DNA from: Fibrobacter sp.
Lineage (GTDB): Bacteria > Fibrobacterota > Fibrobacteria > Fibrobacterales > Fibrobacteraceae
Length of the DNA: 23,053 bases
Direction of reading: 5' to 3'
NCBI GenBank assembly: GCA_017550445.1
Contig: JAFZOV010000104.1
Coordinates: forward strand, 1-23,053
Shown here one piece after another: positions 5,482-13,295 of the stretch; position 1 is the first letter of the stretch, and each line of letters opens with the position of its first letter. Both the position numbers and the translations under genes were made by a program. Under the pieces are notes generated by a model, which worked only from the letters and a program-made list of their open reading frames with translations, had not been told where the DNA came from and searched no databases.

Positions 5482-5943
5482 ATGGCATATTTGAATAAAG
5501 TGATGCTTATCGGCAATATCGGCAAGGACCCCGTCATTAGCGCAAGCGCAGCAGGTCGCAAGCGCGTATCGTTCTCCTTGGCCACCAGCCGTCGTTATCG
5601 TGACAACAATGGTGAACAGAAGGAACAGACCGACTGGCACAATATCGTGGGTTGGGGCAAAATTGCCGACACCATGGAAACCCTCGGCGTTCACAAGGGC
5701 ATGACCCTCTATGTGGAAGGTTCCCTCACCAACCGCAGCTGGACCGACCAGACCACCGGCCAGAAGCGCTACAGTACCGAAGTCAACCTGGACACCTTCC
5801 AGCTTTTGACCCCGCGCGGCCAGAACGGCGGCAACTTCCAGGGAGGCAACTCCTACAGCCAGTCCAACAATTTTAGCCAGCAGAGCGCTCCCGCATACGA
5901 TGCTCCGGCACCGGAAGGCGGCGATGACGACCTGCCCTTCTAA
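5482..5943 (+). CDS. ssb: Single-stranded DNA-binding protein
   Basis: Coats single-stranded DNA in replication, repair and recombination as a tetramer. The 153-residue product has the OB-fold from residue 1 to about 110 (MAYLNKVMLIGNIGKDP, FSLATSRRYRD, TDWHNIVGWGKIAD, VEGSLTNRSW, and RYSTEVNLDTFQLL). A short Gly/Gln/Ser-rich linker follows, then the acidic tip GGDDDLPF that binds partner proteins. AGGATG 5 bases before the ATG supports the start. It is the first gene of a probable operon with a membrane protein gene 3 bases downstream and asd after it. Confidence 0.96.
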   Translation: MAYLNKVMLIGNIGKDPVISASAAGRKRVSFSLATSRRYRDNNGEQKEQTDWHNIVGWGKIADTMETLGVHKGMTLYVEGSLTNRSWTDQTTGQKRYSTEVNLDTFQLLTPRGQNGGNFQGGNSYSQSNNFSQQSAPAYDAPAPEGGDDDLPF

Positions 5944-5946
5944 AAA

Positions 5947-6903
5947 ATGAATCAGCAAATCGCAGATATCGCATTGATGATGGTGCTCCCCCTGGGCATC
6001 ACCTTTACGGCAATTCTCATGTCTGCATCTGCGGACACCCGCTCCCAGAAATTTTTGGGAGCATTTTTGTCGTTACTGATTGTGGCGATGGACTGCATTT
6101 TCTTCTTCGTGAAGAATTCGTTCATCGCCTACAACTGCGACGGTGGCCTGTTACTTTCATTTGCGAGCCTGTTCTTCTTCGCCATCATATGCTTTGTCCG
6201 TTTCGATGACCGGGCAGCAAAGGCCGGAAACATTTTCTTCGCCTTCTTTATGCTGTCGGCCTTCATGGGCATCGCTTACTGGGACCGTCCGACGTTCATT
6301 CCGACATCGGACTACACCTCCGACGAAATCGCCGCGATGAACACCAAGTACCAGGACTACATTGCCTCGTTCCAAAACGGTGAAGGCGGAAAGATTCTGC
6401 CTAATCCAAATTCCGCAGCCCGCTACAAGGTGCGCGCCGGCGGTCAGACAGGCAAGTCCAGCAACGACGACAAGGACCTGAGCAGACTCGAAAGTTACCT
6501 GGTCGATGCAGAAACCGTCATCAAGCGCATGCACGATATCACCAACGCGATGGACGCATTCGGCACATTGCCGTCAAACATTTCGGAATCAGAGCGCGAA
6601 ACTCGCAGCAACCAGGCTCTGGCAATCAACAACAACGCAGTCGCATTGAACAAGAAGGTTCTTGGGCTTTTCCACCCCCATGAATCGAGCGACGCGCACA
6701 AGGAATTGATCCAGGCCAGCGAATGCGTGCGACTCGCAGCATACGCTCTCTACAGCTTCACGCTCCAGGAAAACCCGGAACAACAGCTGATCCAGTACAA
6801 GCAGTCTAGAGACCAGATCGGGCAAATGAAGATTTACCTGAGGCGTTTCTGGAATGCCACCGAAGCTTTACAATCAAACAATCAACAACCAACCGTACAA
6901 TAA
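5947..6903 (+). CDS. Membrane protein of unknown function with four N-terminal helices
   Basis: Not recognised. The 318-residue product has four predicted transmembrane helices at about residues 7-27, 36-56, 66-85 and 92-112. The remaining 200 residues are soluble, polar and mostly helical, with a Ser/Asp-rich stretch (GKSSNDDKDLSR), a predicted long helix near SYLVDAETVIKRMHDITNAM, and a Gln/Asn-rich end. It starts 3 bases after the ssb stop without a ribosome-binding site of its own beyond the end of ssb, so its translation is probably coupled to ssb. It ends 9 bases before asd. Nothing in the sequence links its role to either neighbour. Confidence 0.75.
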   Translation: MNQQIADIALMMVLPLGITFTAILMSASADTRSQKFLGAFLSLLIVAMDCIFFFVKNSFIAYNCDGGLLLSFASLFFFAIICFVRFDDRAAKAGNIFFAFFMLSAFMGIAYWDRPTFIPTSDYTSDEIAAMNTKYQDYIASFQNGEGGKILPNPNSAARYKVRAGGQTGKSSNDDKDLSRLESYLVDAETVIKRMHDITNAMDAFGTLPSNISESERETRSNQALAINNNAVALNKKVLGLFHPHESSDAHKELIQASECVRLAAYALYSFTLQENPEQQLIQYKQSRDQIGQMKIYLRRFWNATEALQSNNQQPTVQ

Positions 6904-6912
6904 AGGTTAATT

Positions 6913-7932
6913 ATGATTCGCAACGTAGCCATTATGGGCGCAACTGGCGCCGTAGGCCAAGAAATCCTCTCCATCCTCGAAGAGCGCAATTTCCCGCTGC
7001 AGAGCTTGAAGCTCCTCGCTTCTGAACGCAGCGCCGGTAAGGAATTCAAGTTCAAGGGCGAAACCCTCAAGTGCGAAGTTCTGAACAAGGATTCTTTCAA
7101 GGGCGTTGACCTGGTGCTCAGCTCCGCTGGTGCCGCTATTTCTCAGGAATTTGCCCCCATCGCCGTCGAAAATGGCGCTGTGGTCGTGGACAACACGAGC
7201 TTCTTCCGTATGGACCCGGCTGTGCCGCTGGTCGTTCCCGAAGTGAACCCCGAAGACATCAAGCTCTACAAGGCTGAACTCGGCGGCAAGGGCATTATCG
7301 CCAACCCGAACTGCACGACCATCATGATGGTTGTGGTGCTTAACCCGATCGAAAAGATTTCTCACATCAAGAAGATTCACATTTCTTCTTACCAGAGCGC
7401 AAGCGGTGCAGGCGCCATCGCCATGGAAGAACTCAAGCAGCAGTACAAGGACATTCTCGAAACCGGTACGACTACGCACATCAACAAGTTCCCCTTCCAG
7501 CTCGCCTACAACGTGATTCCGCAGATCGACAAGATGACGGAAAACGACTACACGAAGGAAGAAATGAAGATGTACAACGAAACTCGCAAGATCATGCACT
7601 CTGACGTTCGTACGAGCGCCACCTGCGTGCGCGTGAGCTCGCTGCGTTCTCACTCCGAATCCGTGTGGTTCGAAACGGAACGTCCGGTTTCTGTCGAAGA
7701 AATCCGCAATGCCTTGAAGAACGCTCCGGGCGTGACCCTCAAGGACGATCCGCAGAACTATGTGTACCCGATGCCGCTCGAAAGCGCCGGCAAGGACAAC
7801 ATCTTCGTGGGCCGTATCCGTAAGGACCTCGCCGATGAAAACAGCAACACGCTGTGGCTCACCGGTGACCAGATCCGCAAGGGCGCCGCACTCAACGCTG
7901 TTCAAATTGGTGAAATTCTCCTGAAGATGTAA
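6913..7932 (+). CDS. asd: Aspartate-semialdehyde dehydrogenase
   Basis: Reduces aspartyl phosphate to aspartate semialdehyde with NADPH, feeding lysine/diaminopimelate, threonine and methionine synthesis. The 339-residue product has the nucleotide-binding GATGAVGQEIL (9-19), SSAGAAIS (70-77), VVDNTSFFRMD (91-101), the catalytic Cys134 in ANPNCTT, QSASGAG (161-167) and the active-site His247 in SSLRSHSE. It matches the common bacterial form and is complete. AAAGG precedes the ATG. Codon use is strongly biased (AAG, GAA, CTC, GGC), fitting high expression. It is the last gene of the ssb group. A 27-base imperfect copy of its own last nine codons, including the stop, follows immediately; two hairpins then end the unit. 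Confidence 0.96.
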   Translation: MIRNVAIMGATGAVGQEILSILEERNFPLQSLKLLASERSAGKEFKFKGETLKCEVLNKDSFKGVDLVLSSAGAAISQEFAPIAVENGAVVVDNTSFFRMDPAVPLVVPEVNPEDIKLYKAELGGKGIIANPNCTTIMMVVVLNPIEKISHIKKIHISSYQSASGAGAIAMEELKQQYKDILETGTTTHINKFPFQLAYNVIPQIDKMTENDYTKEEMKMYNETRKIMHSDVRTSATCVRVSSLRSHSESVWFETERPVSVEEIRNALKNAPGVTLKDDPQNYVYPMPLESAGKDNIFVGRIRKDLADENSNTLWLTGDQIRKGAALNAVQIGEILLKM

Positions 7933-7960
7933 GATTGGCGAAATGCTTCTCAAGATGTAA
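7906..7960 (+). repeat. Imperfect tandem duplication of the asd 3' end
   Basis: 7906-7932 (last eight codons plus stop) is repeated at 7934-7960, period 28. The two copies differ at 4 of 27 bases, all at third codon positions; three are silent and one is Ile to Met. The second copy would read IGEMLLKM-stop. Confidence 0.85.
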
Positions 7961-7967
7961 TTTTTGA

Positions 7968-7996
7968 TGTCATCCCCGCCTTGAGCGGGGATCCCC
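7968..7996. repeat. Dispersed intergenic palindrome (TGTCATCCCC... type)
   Basis: ATCCCCGC-CTTGA-GCGGGGAT hairpin preceded by TGTC and followed by CCCCTTTTT. It resembles the common TGTCATCC...GGATCT intergenic palindromes; related forms are at 13943-13978 and 17291-17313. It could also act as a terminator. Confidence 0.65.
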
Positions 7997-8009
7997 TTTT
8001 TAACATTTG

Positions 8010-8039
8010 AAAAGCCGTCCTTTTCGGGACGGCTTTTTT
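8010..8039 (+). terminator. Intrinsic terminator after asd
   Basis: AAAA-GCCGTCC, loop TTTTCG, GGACGGC, then TTTTTT. AAAA precedes the stem, so it also works toward the minus strand, where the aminopeptidase gene ends close by. Confidence 0.9.
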
Positions 8040-8044
8040 CGTTA

Positions 8045-8086
8045 ACTAAGTTCTACCAGCTGTCGACTAAGTTCTGCCGACTATCG
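8045..8086. repeat. 21-bp imperfect tandem repeat at the aminopeptidase 3' end
   Basis: 8045-8065 and 8066-8086 match at 17 of 21 bases (ACTAAGTTCT then ACC or GCC). The repeat overlaps the last codon and stop of the M29 gene (stop at 8081-8083). Confidence 0.75.
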
Positions 8087-9199
8087 TCCCAGCTGATCCG
8101 GGTTCAGGCACTTAAGTTCGTCGACAACGAAGATGCCGTCTTTACGGATGAGCTTGTCATCGAACCAGATTTCGCCGCCACCGTATTCCGGGCGCATAAT
8201 GAGCACCAGATCCCAGTGGATGGCACTCATGTTGCCGTTCGGGGCTTCTTCGTAGCAGCGACCCGGTGTAAAGTGAATAGAACCAGCAATCTTTTCGTCG
8301 AAGAGAATGTCACACATCGGAGCATTCACGAACGGATTGAAGCCGATAGCGAACTCGCCCACATAGCGGCCCCCTTCGTCAGTATCAAAGAGGGCGTTCA
8401 AAGCCACATTATCGCCGGATTCACAGGTAGCATTCACAATCTTGCCGTCCTTGAATTCGAGGCGGATATTGCTGAAGTACTTGCCGTCGTAAAGAGTCGG
8501 CGTATTATAGTGAATCACGCCGTTCACGCTCGTCTTGACCGGAGCGGTATAGACTTCGCCATCGGGGATATTCATATTTCCGCAGCACGGAATAGCCGGA
8601 ATGTCCTTGATGCTGAAGGTCAGATCGGTTCCCTTAGCTACAAGGCGAACCTTGTCGGTACGGTTCATGAGGTCCACGAGGTTCTGCGCAGCCTTGGCCA
8701 TCTTCGGATAGTCGGCAAGGCAAGCTTCAAAGTAGAAGTCTTCAAACGCTTCGGAGCTCATCTTGGCACCCTGAGCCATCGAGGGGTTCGGCCAGCGGAG
8801 TACGCACCAACGGGTCTTATTCACGCGGTAGTTGAGCACGTCTTCGGTAATCTTACGATAGTTGAGCATCTGGCGGCCATCGATGTCGCAATTTTCAAGA
8901 GCATTGTCGGCACCGCGAATGGCAATGTAGGCCTGCATCTTCTGCATTTCGGCCATAGCGAGATCGGCCTGAAGCTTCATCTGTTCAATGGTTGCAGACT
9001 TGATCATTTCGCGACGCACACGGCCGCGGTAATTATGCACGAAAGCGTTGCCGCCAGCCTTGGCAACAGCCTTCACAAGTTCCGTAGTAACTTCGTCGGG
9101 TGTATCAGTCGTTTCAATGAGAATGTTTTCGCCCTGTTTGAGTGCGATGGCATTGTTAATCAGATTTTCAGCCAATTTGGTAATGCGAGGATCAGTCAT
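8081..9199 (-). CDS. M29-family aminopeptidase (AmpS/PepS type)
   Basis: Cytoplasmic dinuclear-metal exopeptidase that removes N-terminal residues from peptides. The 372-residue product lines up with the metal ligands and acid/base residues known for the family: Glu215 (IPDGEVYTAP), Glu282 (VGEFAIGFNP), His309 (GSIHFTPG), Tyr316 (GRCY), His328 and Asp330 (AIHWD). The spacing His-7-Tyr and His-X-Asp is preserved. The N-terminal domain contains KQGENILIETTD and AMAEMQKMQAYIAIRG. There is no export signal. The start at 9199 (MTDPRITKLAENLI) agrees with family N-termini; a weak AAGG lies upstream. It converges on asd and follows the TonB-like gene on the same strand, with a hairpin between them. 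Confidence 0.92.
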   Translation of the reverse strand: MTDPRITKLAENLINNAIALKQGENILIETTDTPDEVTTELVKAVAKAGGNAFVHNYRGRVRREMIKSATIEQMKLQADLAMAEMQKMQAYIAIRGADNALENCDIDGRQMLNYRKITEDVLNYRVNKTRWCVLRWPNPSMAQGAKMSSEAFEDFYFEACLADYPKMAKAAQNLVDLMNRTDKVRLVAKGTDLTFSIKDIPAIPCCGNMNIPDGEVYTAPVKTSVNGVIHYNTPTLYDGKYFSNIRLEFKDGKIVNATCESGDNVALNALFDTDEGGRYVGEFAIGFNPFVNAPMCDILFDEKIAGSIHFTPGRCYEEAPNGNMSAIHWDLVLIMRPEYGGGEIWFDDKLIRKDGIFVVDELKCLNPDQLGR

Positions 9200-9220
9200 A
9201 TTCTATACCTTAGATGTAGA

Positions 9221-9246
9221 AAGCCAACGGAAAATTCCGTCGGCTT
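9221..9246 (-). terminator. Hairpin between the TonB-like gene and the aminopeptidase gene
   Basis: Minus strand: AAGCCGACGGAA, then TTCCGTTGGCTT, pairing over 12 bp with one G-U pair that would be a mismatch on the plus strand, followed by TCT. This favours use on the minus strand, ending the 9287-10222 gene. The T-run is weak. Confidence 0.55.
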
Positions 9247-9286
9247 AAATTTAAAAATCTATTTGATTTAAAACCACTCTATTTGG

Positions 9287-10222
9287 TTATTCCGTAAAGG
9301 TAAACGGGATTGTCACCGTGGTATTGCCCGATTTCACCTTGCTGAATGTCCAGCGACCGACTGCCGTTTTGATTTCGTTGTCGAATTCGCTGTAATCCGT
9401 CGTGGACGACACCAGCGAAATGCTAATGATTTCGCCACCCGGTGCAATGGTGAACTTGAGCGTGACTTTTCCTTGGAACCCCGGCTTCTTTTTGAGGTGT
9501 TTATTGTAGATATGCCGAAGTCCCGGAGTACGCTGACGAACGACCTTCATGATATCTGCAGCGGAACGGGACGAAGGACCTGAGCCCCACTCGATATCGG
9601 TATCCTTGGGAGGCTTGATATTTCCCATCGCCTGGGTCGAAATGGCACCAGCAGCGCCCCCGATCAGGTTCGAGATTCCGTCACCGATACCGCCACTACC
9701 TCCAGCGAACATTCCCTGGTTAAAGCCATCGCTGACCTTGCCGCGAACTTCACCAATCCTAGTCTTGCCCGTCACCTGCAATCCGCTAGAATTCTTGATG
9801 ACCTTGTCTATGTCCTTGGCAAACTGCTGGTTCACCAACTTGTAGACATCGGCAGAAGCATTGGCCGTTTGAGATTCCAGAATATGAATGACACTGCGTT
9901 TAATCATGGCTCTTCGATTACCCTTCCCTTGGGGTTTCCCGCCACCACAAGTCCTTCGCTGTACGTTTTGTTGCTTGGGCGGCTTAGGCTTGTCGGGCTT
10001 TTTTTCCTCCTTTTTGTCGATGATGTTCATGGTTGCCGTTATTTCGGTGGTTGGCGTATCCACAAAAATGGAATCGTCAATGATCACCTCGTACGCCGCG
10101 GCCCAGAAGCACAGAAGAATCGCGACAAGGCACGACACGCCTGCAATGCGCATCATTTTCTTATCGGAATCCGGCAACAAGGACGCGATGAACGAATCCG
10201 GTGTTTGGATTACTGTTGTCAT
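9287..10222 (-). CDS. TonB-like envelope protein with AgmX/PglI-type C-terminal domain
   Basis: The 311-residue product has a short cytoplasmic N-terminus, one transmembrane helix at about 25-44 (RIAGVSCLVAILLCFWAAAY), a Lys/Pro-rich linker (KKEEKKPDKPKPPKQQ), a Gly-rich middle (FAGGSGGIGDGISNLIGGAAG), and a C-terminal domain from about 215 with PGLRHIYNKHLKKKPGFQGKVTLKFTIAPGGEI and a closing strand TVTIPFTFTE. This layout is shared by TonB and by the AgmX/PglI C-terminal proteins that link inner and outer membranes. No exbB, exbD or tolQR partner is adjacent, so the energising complex is unknown. GGAGG 8 bases before the ATG gives a firm start. A short hairpin (CCCTGTAAAGGG) sits just before that site. 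Confidence 0.85.
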   Translation of the reverse strand: MTTVIQTPDSFIASLLPDSDKKMMRIAGVSCLVAILLCFWAAAYEVIIDDSIFVDTPTTEITATMNIIDKKEEKKPDKPKPPKQQNVQRRTCGGGKPQGKGNRRAMIKRSVIHILESQTANASADVYKLVNQQFAKDIDKVIKNSSGLQVTGKTRIGEVRGKVSDGFNQGMFAGGSGGIGDGISNLIGGAAGAISTQAMGNIKPPKDTDIEWGSGPSSRSAADIMKVVRQRTPGLRHIYNKHLKKKPGFQGKVTLKFTIAPGGEIISISLVSSTTDYSEFDNEIKTAVGRWTFSKVKSGNTTVTIPFTFTE

Positions 10223-10368
10223 GATTTTATCCTCCCTTTACAGGGTTTAGATGGATTTTGTTTTAGGGTATAGGCAGAGACACTACCCTTTTGACGGGGC
10301 ATTATTCTTGCCTTGAGACAGACCCCGGAACGGGACTTTAAAAGCAAGCCCATTACACAGAGTCAAAG

Positions 10369-10665
10369 ATGTCAGGGAATCAAAACGACAGAATTAAGGA
10401 ATTAATTTATTTGCAATTCATTCTGCATCCGTTCCTTTACTCGGAATTAGAACAAGGTATTTCTTTCTACATCAGAAAATTAATCACAAAAAAATTAAAT
10501 GGTTTCATCGGAATCGGTAAACAAATTTTCATCGTCTGTTTTGTAAATTCATACAAAATAACAAACCCCACGCCATTACTAGGATTGCGGGCATTTAGTG
10601 ATTCAACGAGCAACCAACGGATTTACAAAAATTATTTCAGTTTGATTTATTCCACCTTGGAATAA
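10369..10665 (+). CDS. Doubtful 98-codon open frame
   Basis: Begins ATG-TCA with no convincing ribosome-binding site and encodes MSGNQNDRIKELIYLQFI..., a basic, aromatic-rich product with one hydrophobic stretch (GFIGIGKQIFIVCFV). Codon choice (many AAA, ATT, TTA) is unlike the neighbouring genes and looks like AT-rich noncoding DNA or, less likely, a recently acquired gene. No family recognised. Confidence 0.15.
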   Translation: MSGNQNDRIKELIYLQFILHPFLYSELEQGISFYIRKLITKKLNGFIGIGKQIFIVCFVNSYKITNPTPLLGLRAFSDSTSNQRIYKNYFSLIYSTLE

Positions 10666-10725
10666 GAACGGCCCCAAAATGGACAATTTTCTTACAAACA
10701 TATAACCAAATCAAATAGAGTTACC

Positions 10726-10731
10726 TATATT
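10726..10731 (+). promoter_or_regulatory. Candidate -10 box of alr
   Basis: TATATT lies 9 bases before the alr ATG (10741) with no ribosome-binding site, predicting a transcript that starts within about 0-4 bases of the start codon. Confidence 0.45.
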
Positions 10732-10740
10732 TCCCACATC

Positions 10741-11964
10741 ATGAAACTTTTAGCGACTCCTCCCGATTTAAATAAAATTGCGCGCCCGAACTGGATTGAA
10801 ATCAACTTAGACGCACTCTGCAACAACATTCAATTTATACGCAGCCAAATTCCGGCCAACACCAAGATTTTACTGCCGGTCAAGGCTGACTCTTACGGTC
10901 ACGGAAGCCTCGCCTGCTCCTTTGCCGCAAAATTCGGCGGTGCCGACTACCTGGGCGTTGCCCACATTAGCGAAGGCATGCTGCTTCGCCAGTACGGCAT
11001 GGATCTCCCCATTCTGGTGCTTGGCCCCTGTACACCGGCAGATTTCGCCTATTTCGTTGAATTCCAGCTAACAGCGGCCATTACAGATATTCGTACCGCC
11101 ATGGCCTTTGACCAGTTCCTGCGCGACACAGGAACCACCTGCAAGGCTCACCTGGCAATCGATACCGGCATGAACCGTTACGGTTTCGACGCCGAAGACT
11201 TCAACAACATCCGCGCAGCATTAAGTCTCAAGAACCTGCATTTCGAAGGCATGTTCACCCACTTGGCCACCGCCGACATGCCGGGGAACCCGAAGACCGA
11301 AATCCAGATTCAGCGCTTTACGCGCCTGGTCGATGTGTTGGAAGCAGAAGGCCTCCGTCCCGAGATTTGCCACTGTTCTAGCTCGGCAGGTACCCTCACC
11401 CACCCCGAAAGCCACTTTGACATGGTGCGCCCGGGTCTCGCCCTCTACGGCTACAACTGCATGGGTGCAGCACCGTCCCCTTGGCCGATTAAGCCGGTAA
11501 TGCGAATCAAGTCTACCATCCGCCACATCCACGACGTAAAGCCCGGTGAAACCGTGAGTTACGGCGGTTACTGGATGGCACAGCAGCCCACCCGCATCGC
11601 TACCATCGCCATCGGTTATGGCGACGGCTACCTGCGCGGCGAATACAACAAGGGATTTGTGTTTATCCGTGGACAGCTCTGCCCGATTCTTGGCCGCGTG
11701 TGCATGGACGCCACCATGGTCGACGTCAGCCACATTCCTGATGTGCAAGTCGGAGAAACGGTAGACGTGGTCAACGGCGAACTGGACTTCCGCATTTCGA
11801 TGGAAAGCGTGGCCGACGATCACCATACGATTCCATACGAATTAACAAGCCGCGTAGCACGCCGCTTGTATCGTAAGTATTACTGGAAGAACCGCCTGGT
11901 GCGTTGGGATTACTTGCGCCAAGAATTCGGCGTCAAGGAATTCCACGAATACCCGCTGCGATAG
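10741..11964 (+). CDS. alr: Alanine racemase
   Basis: PLP enzyme that interconverts L- and D-alanine for peptidoglycan. The 407-residue product has the PLP-binding Lys48 in LLPVKADSYGHG, DTGMNRYGF (141-149), THLATAD, CHCSSSAGTL, MVRPGLALYG (228-237), the second catalytic residue Tyr274 in ETVSYGGYW, GYGDGY (292-297) and GRVCMDATMVDV. The usual KANAYGHG is KADSYGHG here, which keeps Lys, Tyr and Gly. About 35 residues (RRLYRKYYWKNRLVRWDYL...) extend past the normal barrel/C-domain end and are rich in Arg, Lys and aromatics. The start has no Shine-Dalgarno and lies just after a TATATT box. Its stop codon touches that of rluD on the other strand with no gap. Confidence 0.95.
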   Translation: MKLLATPPDLNKIARPNWIEINLDALCNNIQFIRSQIPANTKILLPVKADSYGHGSLACSFAAKFGGADYLGVAHISEGMLLRQYGMDLPILVLGPCTPADFAYFVEFQLTAAITDIRTAMAFDQFLRDTGTTCKAHLAIDTGMNRYGFDAEDFNNIRAALSLKNLHFEGMFTHLATADMPGNPKTEIQIQRFTRLVDVLEAEGLRPEICHCSSSAGTLTHPESHFDMVRPGLALYGYNCMGAAPSPWPIKPVMRIKSTIRHIHDVKPGETVSYGGYWMAQQPTRIATIAIGYGDGYLRGEYNKGFVFIRGQLCPILGRVCMDATMVDVSHIPDVQVGETVDVVNGELDFRISMESVADDHHTIPYELTSRVARRLYRKYYWKNRLVRWDYLRQEFGVKEFHEYPLR

Positions 11965-13242
11965 TTATAATAAATCCGGATCTATGGTCGGCTCGTAGCC
12001 GGGCTGAACAAAGTCTTCAGGAGCAATGCCGCGCTTACGTGCGGCTTTTTCTTGCTTGATACGCTTGCGTTCCGCAGCCTTGGCCTTACGGTTTGCAGCA
12101 TTCGCGGCACGTTCGGCAAAGCGCTGGGCGCGAGTCTTGCGTTCCTTATAGGGCGCCACTTCTTCGGGGAAGAGTGCCAACGGTTCTTCGTCGACATATT
12201 CTTCCTCTTCTTCGAAATAACGCATTTCAGGGTCGAAATCGCGGAAGCCTTCATCTTCTTCGTCGTATACAGGAGCGTCTGCCGGGCATTCCTTCTTGAG
12301 AAGTTTAAGAACTTGTTCGAAAGGCTTTTCGAGAGGCACCTTGAACTTCATCTTTTTACCCGTAGTCGGGTGAATCAGTTCAATTTTCACGGCCTGCAAG
12401 AGCTGTGCCGGAGCAATTTCCAAGACCTTTGCCGCAATATCCTTCATCAAGGGAGAAACTCGATTCAAGCATCCGTCGCGGCCATCGTACAGTGGATCGC
12501 CCACAACCGGGTGGCCCATGTAGCGGCTATGCACACGAATCTGGTGCGTACGTCCCGATTCAAGCTGCAATTCAAGCAACGTTGCAAAAGCAAAAAATTT
12601 CTTTGCAACAAAATGGGTGCGGCTCGGCTTGCCGTCCTTGACGACAGCCATCTTCAGGCGATTCTTGGGGTTACGCCCGATGGGGGCATCGATTGTACCT
12701 TCCAAGTCGCGGGGATGCCCCCACACCAGGGCATTATAGGTGCGGTGCAGCGTACGGGTTTCGAGCTGGTGCGCCAAATGCCTATGGGCGGCATCGTTCT
12801 TTGCTACCACCATAAGCCCTGGTGTATCCTTGTCCAGACGATGGACAATGCCCGGGCGTAACGGACCGTTAACCGCAGAAAGATTTTCCTTAAAGTGATA
12901 CAGAAGCCCAGCAGCAAGCGTACCGTTCTGCACGCCGTTACCCGGGTGCACCACCAAGTTGCGGGGCTTGTTCAAGACAACAATATCGTCGTCTTCGTAA
13001 ACAATATCCAGCGGAATGTTTTCGGGTTCCAAGGAGCTTGCTTCTTTTTCAGGAACCTTGTCCACCACCACTACCATTCCCGATTCTACACGGAAATTCT
13101 TGGGAGTAACAACTCCACCGACCTTGACTTCGCCCGCGGCAATCAGTTTCTGCACATCGGTGCGAGACACGTTATCCATGACACCCACAAGAAACTTGTC
13201 GATGCGTTCACCGGAATGTTCTTCTTTTACGAGGTAATTCAT
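11965..13242 (-). CDS. rluD: RluD-type 23S rRNA pseudouridine synthase with charged C-terminal extension
   Basis: Isomerises uridines of 23S rRNA (RluD acts on the helix 69 region in E. coli). Residues 1-62 form an S4-like RNA-binding domain (ERIDKFLVG, SRTDVQKLIAAGEVKVGG). The catalytic domain follows with LNKPRNLVVHPGNG (90-103), catalytic Asp137 in GIVHRLDKDTPG, RTYNALVWG, LQLESGRTHQIRVH and GHPVVGDPLYDG. The usual HRLDKDTSG reads DTPG here. After about residue 318 there is an extra tail of over 100 residues: first very acidic (FEEEEEYVDEE), then very basic and Ala-rich (KERKTRAQRFAERAANAANR...). E. coli RluD lacks it. It is the distal gene of a minus-strand group after lspA; the 53-base spacer is largely a heptamer array. 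RluA/C/D subtype is by similarity of the core. Confidence 0.88.
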   Translation of the reverse strand: MNYLVKEEHSGERIDKFLVGVMDNVSRTDVQKLIAAGEVKVGGVVTPKNFRVESGMVVVVDKVPEKEASSLEPENIPLDIVYEDDDIVVLNKPRNLVVHPGNGVQNGTLAAGLLYHFKENLSAVNGPLRPGIVHRLDKDTPGLMVVAKNDAAHRHLAHQLETRTLHRTYNALVWGHPRDLEGTIDAPIGRNPKNRLKMAVVKDGKPSRTHFVAKKFFAFATLLELQLESGRTHQIRVHSRYMGHPVVGDPLYDGRDGCLNRVSPLMKDIAAKVLEIAPAQLLQAVKIELIHPTTGKKMKFKVPLEKPFEQVLKLLKKECPADAPVYDEEDEGFRDFDPEMRYFEEEEEYVDEEPLALFPEEVAPYKERKTRAQRFAERAANAANRKAKAAERKRIKQEKAARKRGIAPEDFVQPGYEPTIDPDLL

Positions 13243-13248
13243 ATGAAA

Positions 13249-13290
13249 TGTGGGGTGTGGAGTGTGAGATGTGGAATGTGAAATGTGGCT
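13249..13290. repeat. Heptamer array 3 (TGTG-N-R-R), 6 units
   Basis: TGTGGGG, TGTGGAG, TGTGAGA, TGTGGAA, TGTGAAA, TGTGGCT in unbroken 7-base phase. A degenerate first unit TATGAAA reaches the rluD start codon. The array occupies nearly all of the lspA-rluD spacer and has no inverted half. Confidence 0.9.
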
Positions 13291-13295
13291 AGAAA

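Larger units (their letters stand above)
10223..10740. other. 518-base intergenic region, AT-rich
   Basis: Divergent spacer between the TonB-like gene and alr. The left third holds pairing segments (CTTGC at 10308-10312 with GCAAG at 10344-10348, enclosing CCCG-GAA-CGGG), either in the leader of the TonB-like gene or a small RNA. On the minus strand TTGACT (10366-10361) with a weak TTTTAA 17 bases on could be its promoter. The middle is AT-rich with one open frame (10369-10665) that shows no coding signature. The right end carries the alr promoter. I see nothing else. Confidence 0.6.

Noticed and set aside
6907..7953. Long open frame antisense to asd (348 codons)
   Set aside because: It mirrors the biased codons of asd, is rich in His, Val and Arg as such shadows are, has no family motif or ribosome-binding site, and asd is certain.
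8216..9271. Long open frame antisense to the M29 aminopeptidase
   Set aside because: Shadow of a well-supported gene with intact metal ligands; the translated product shows no domain.
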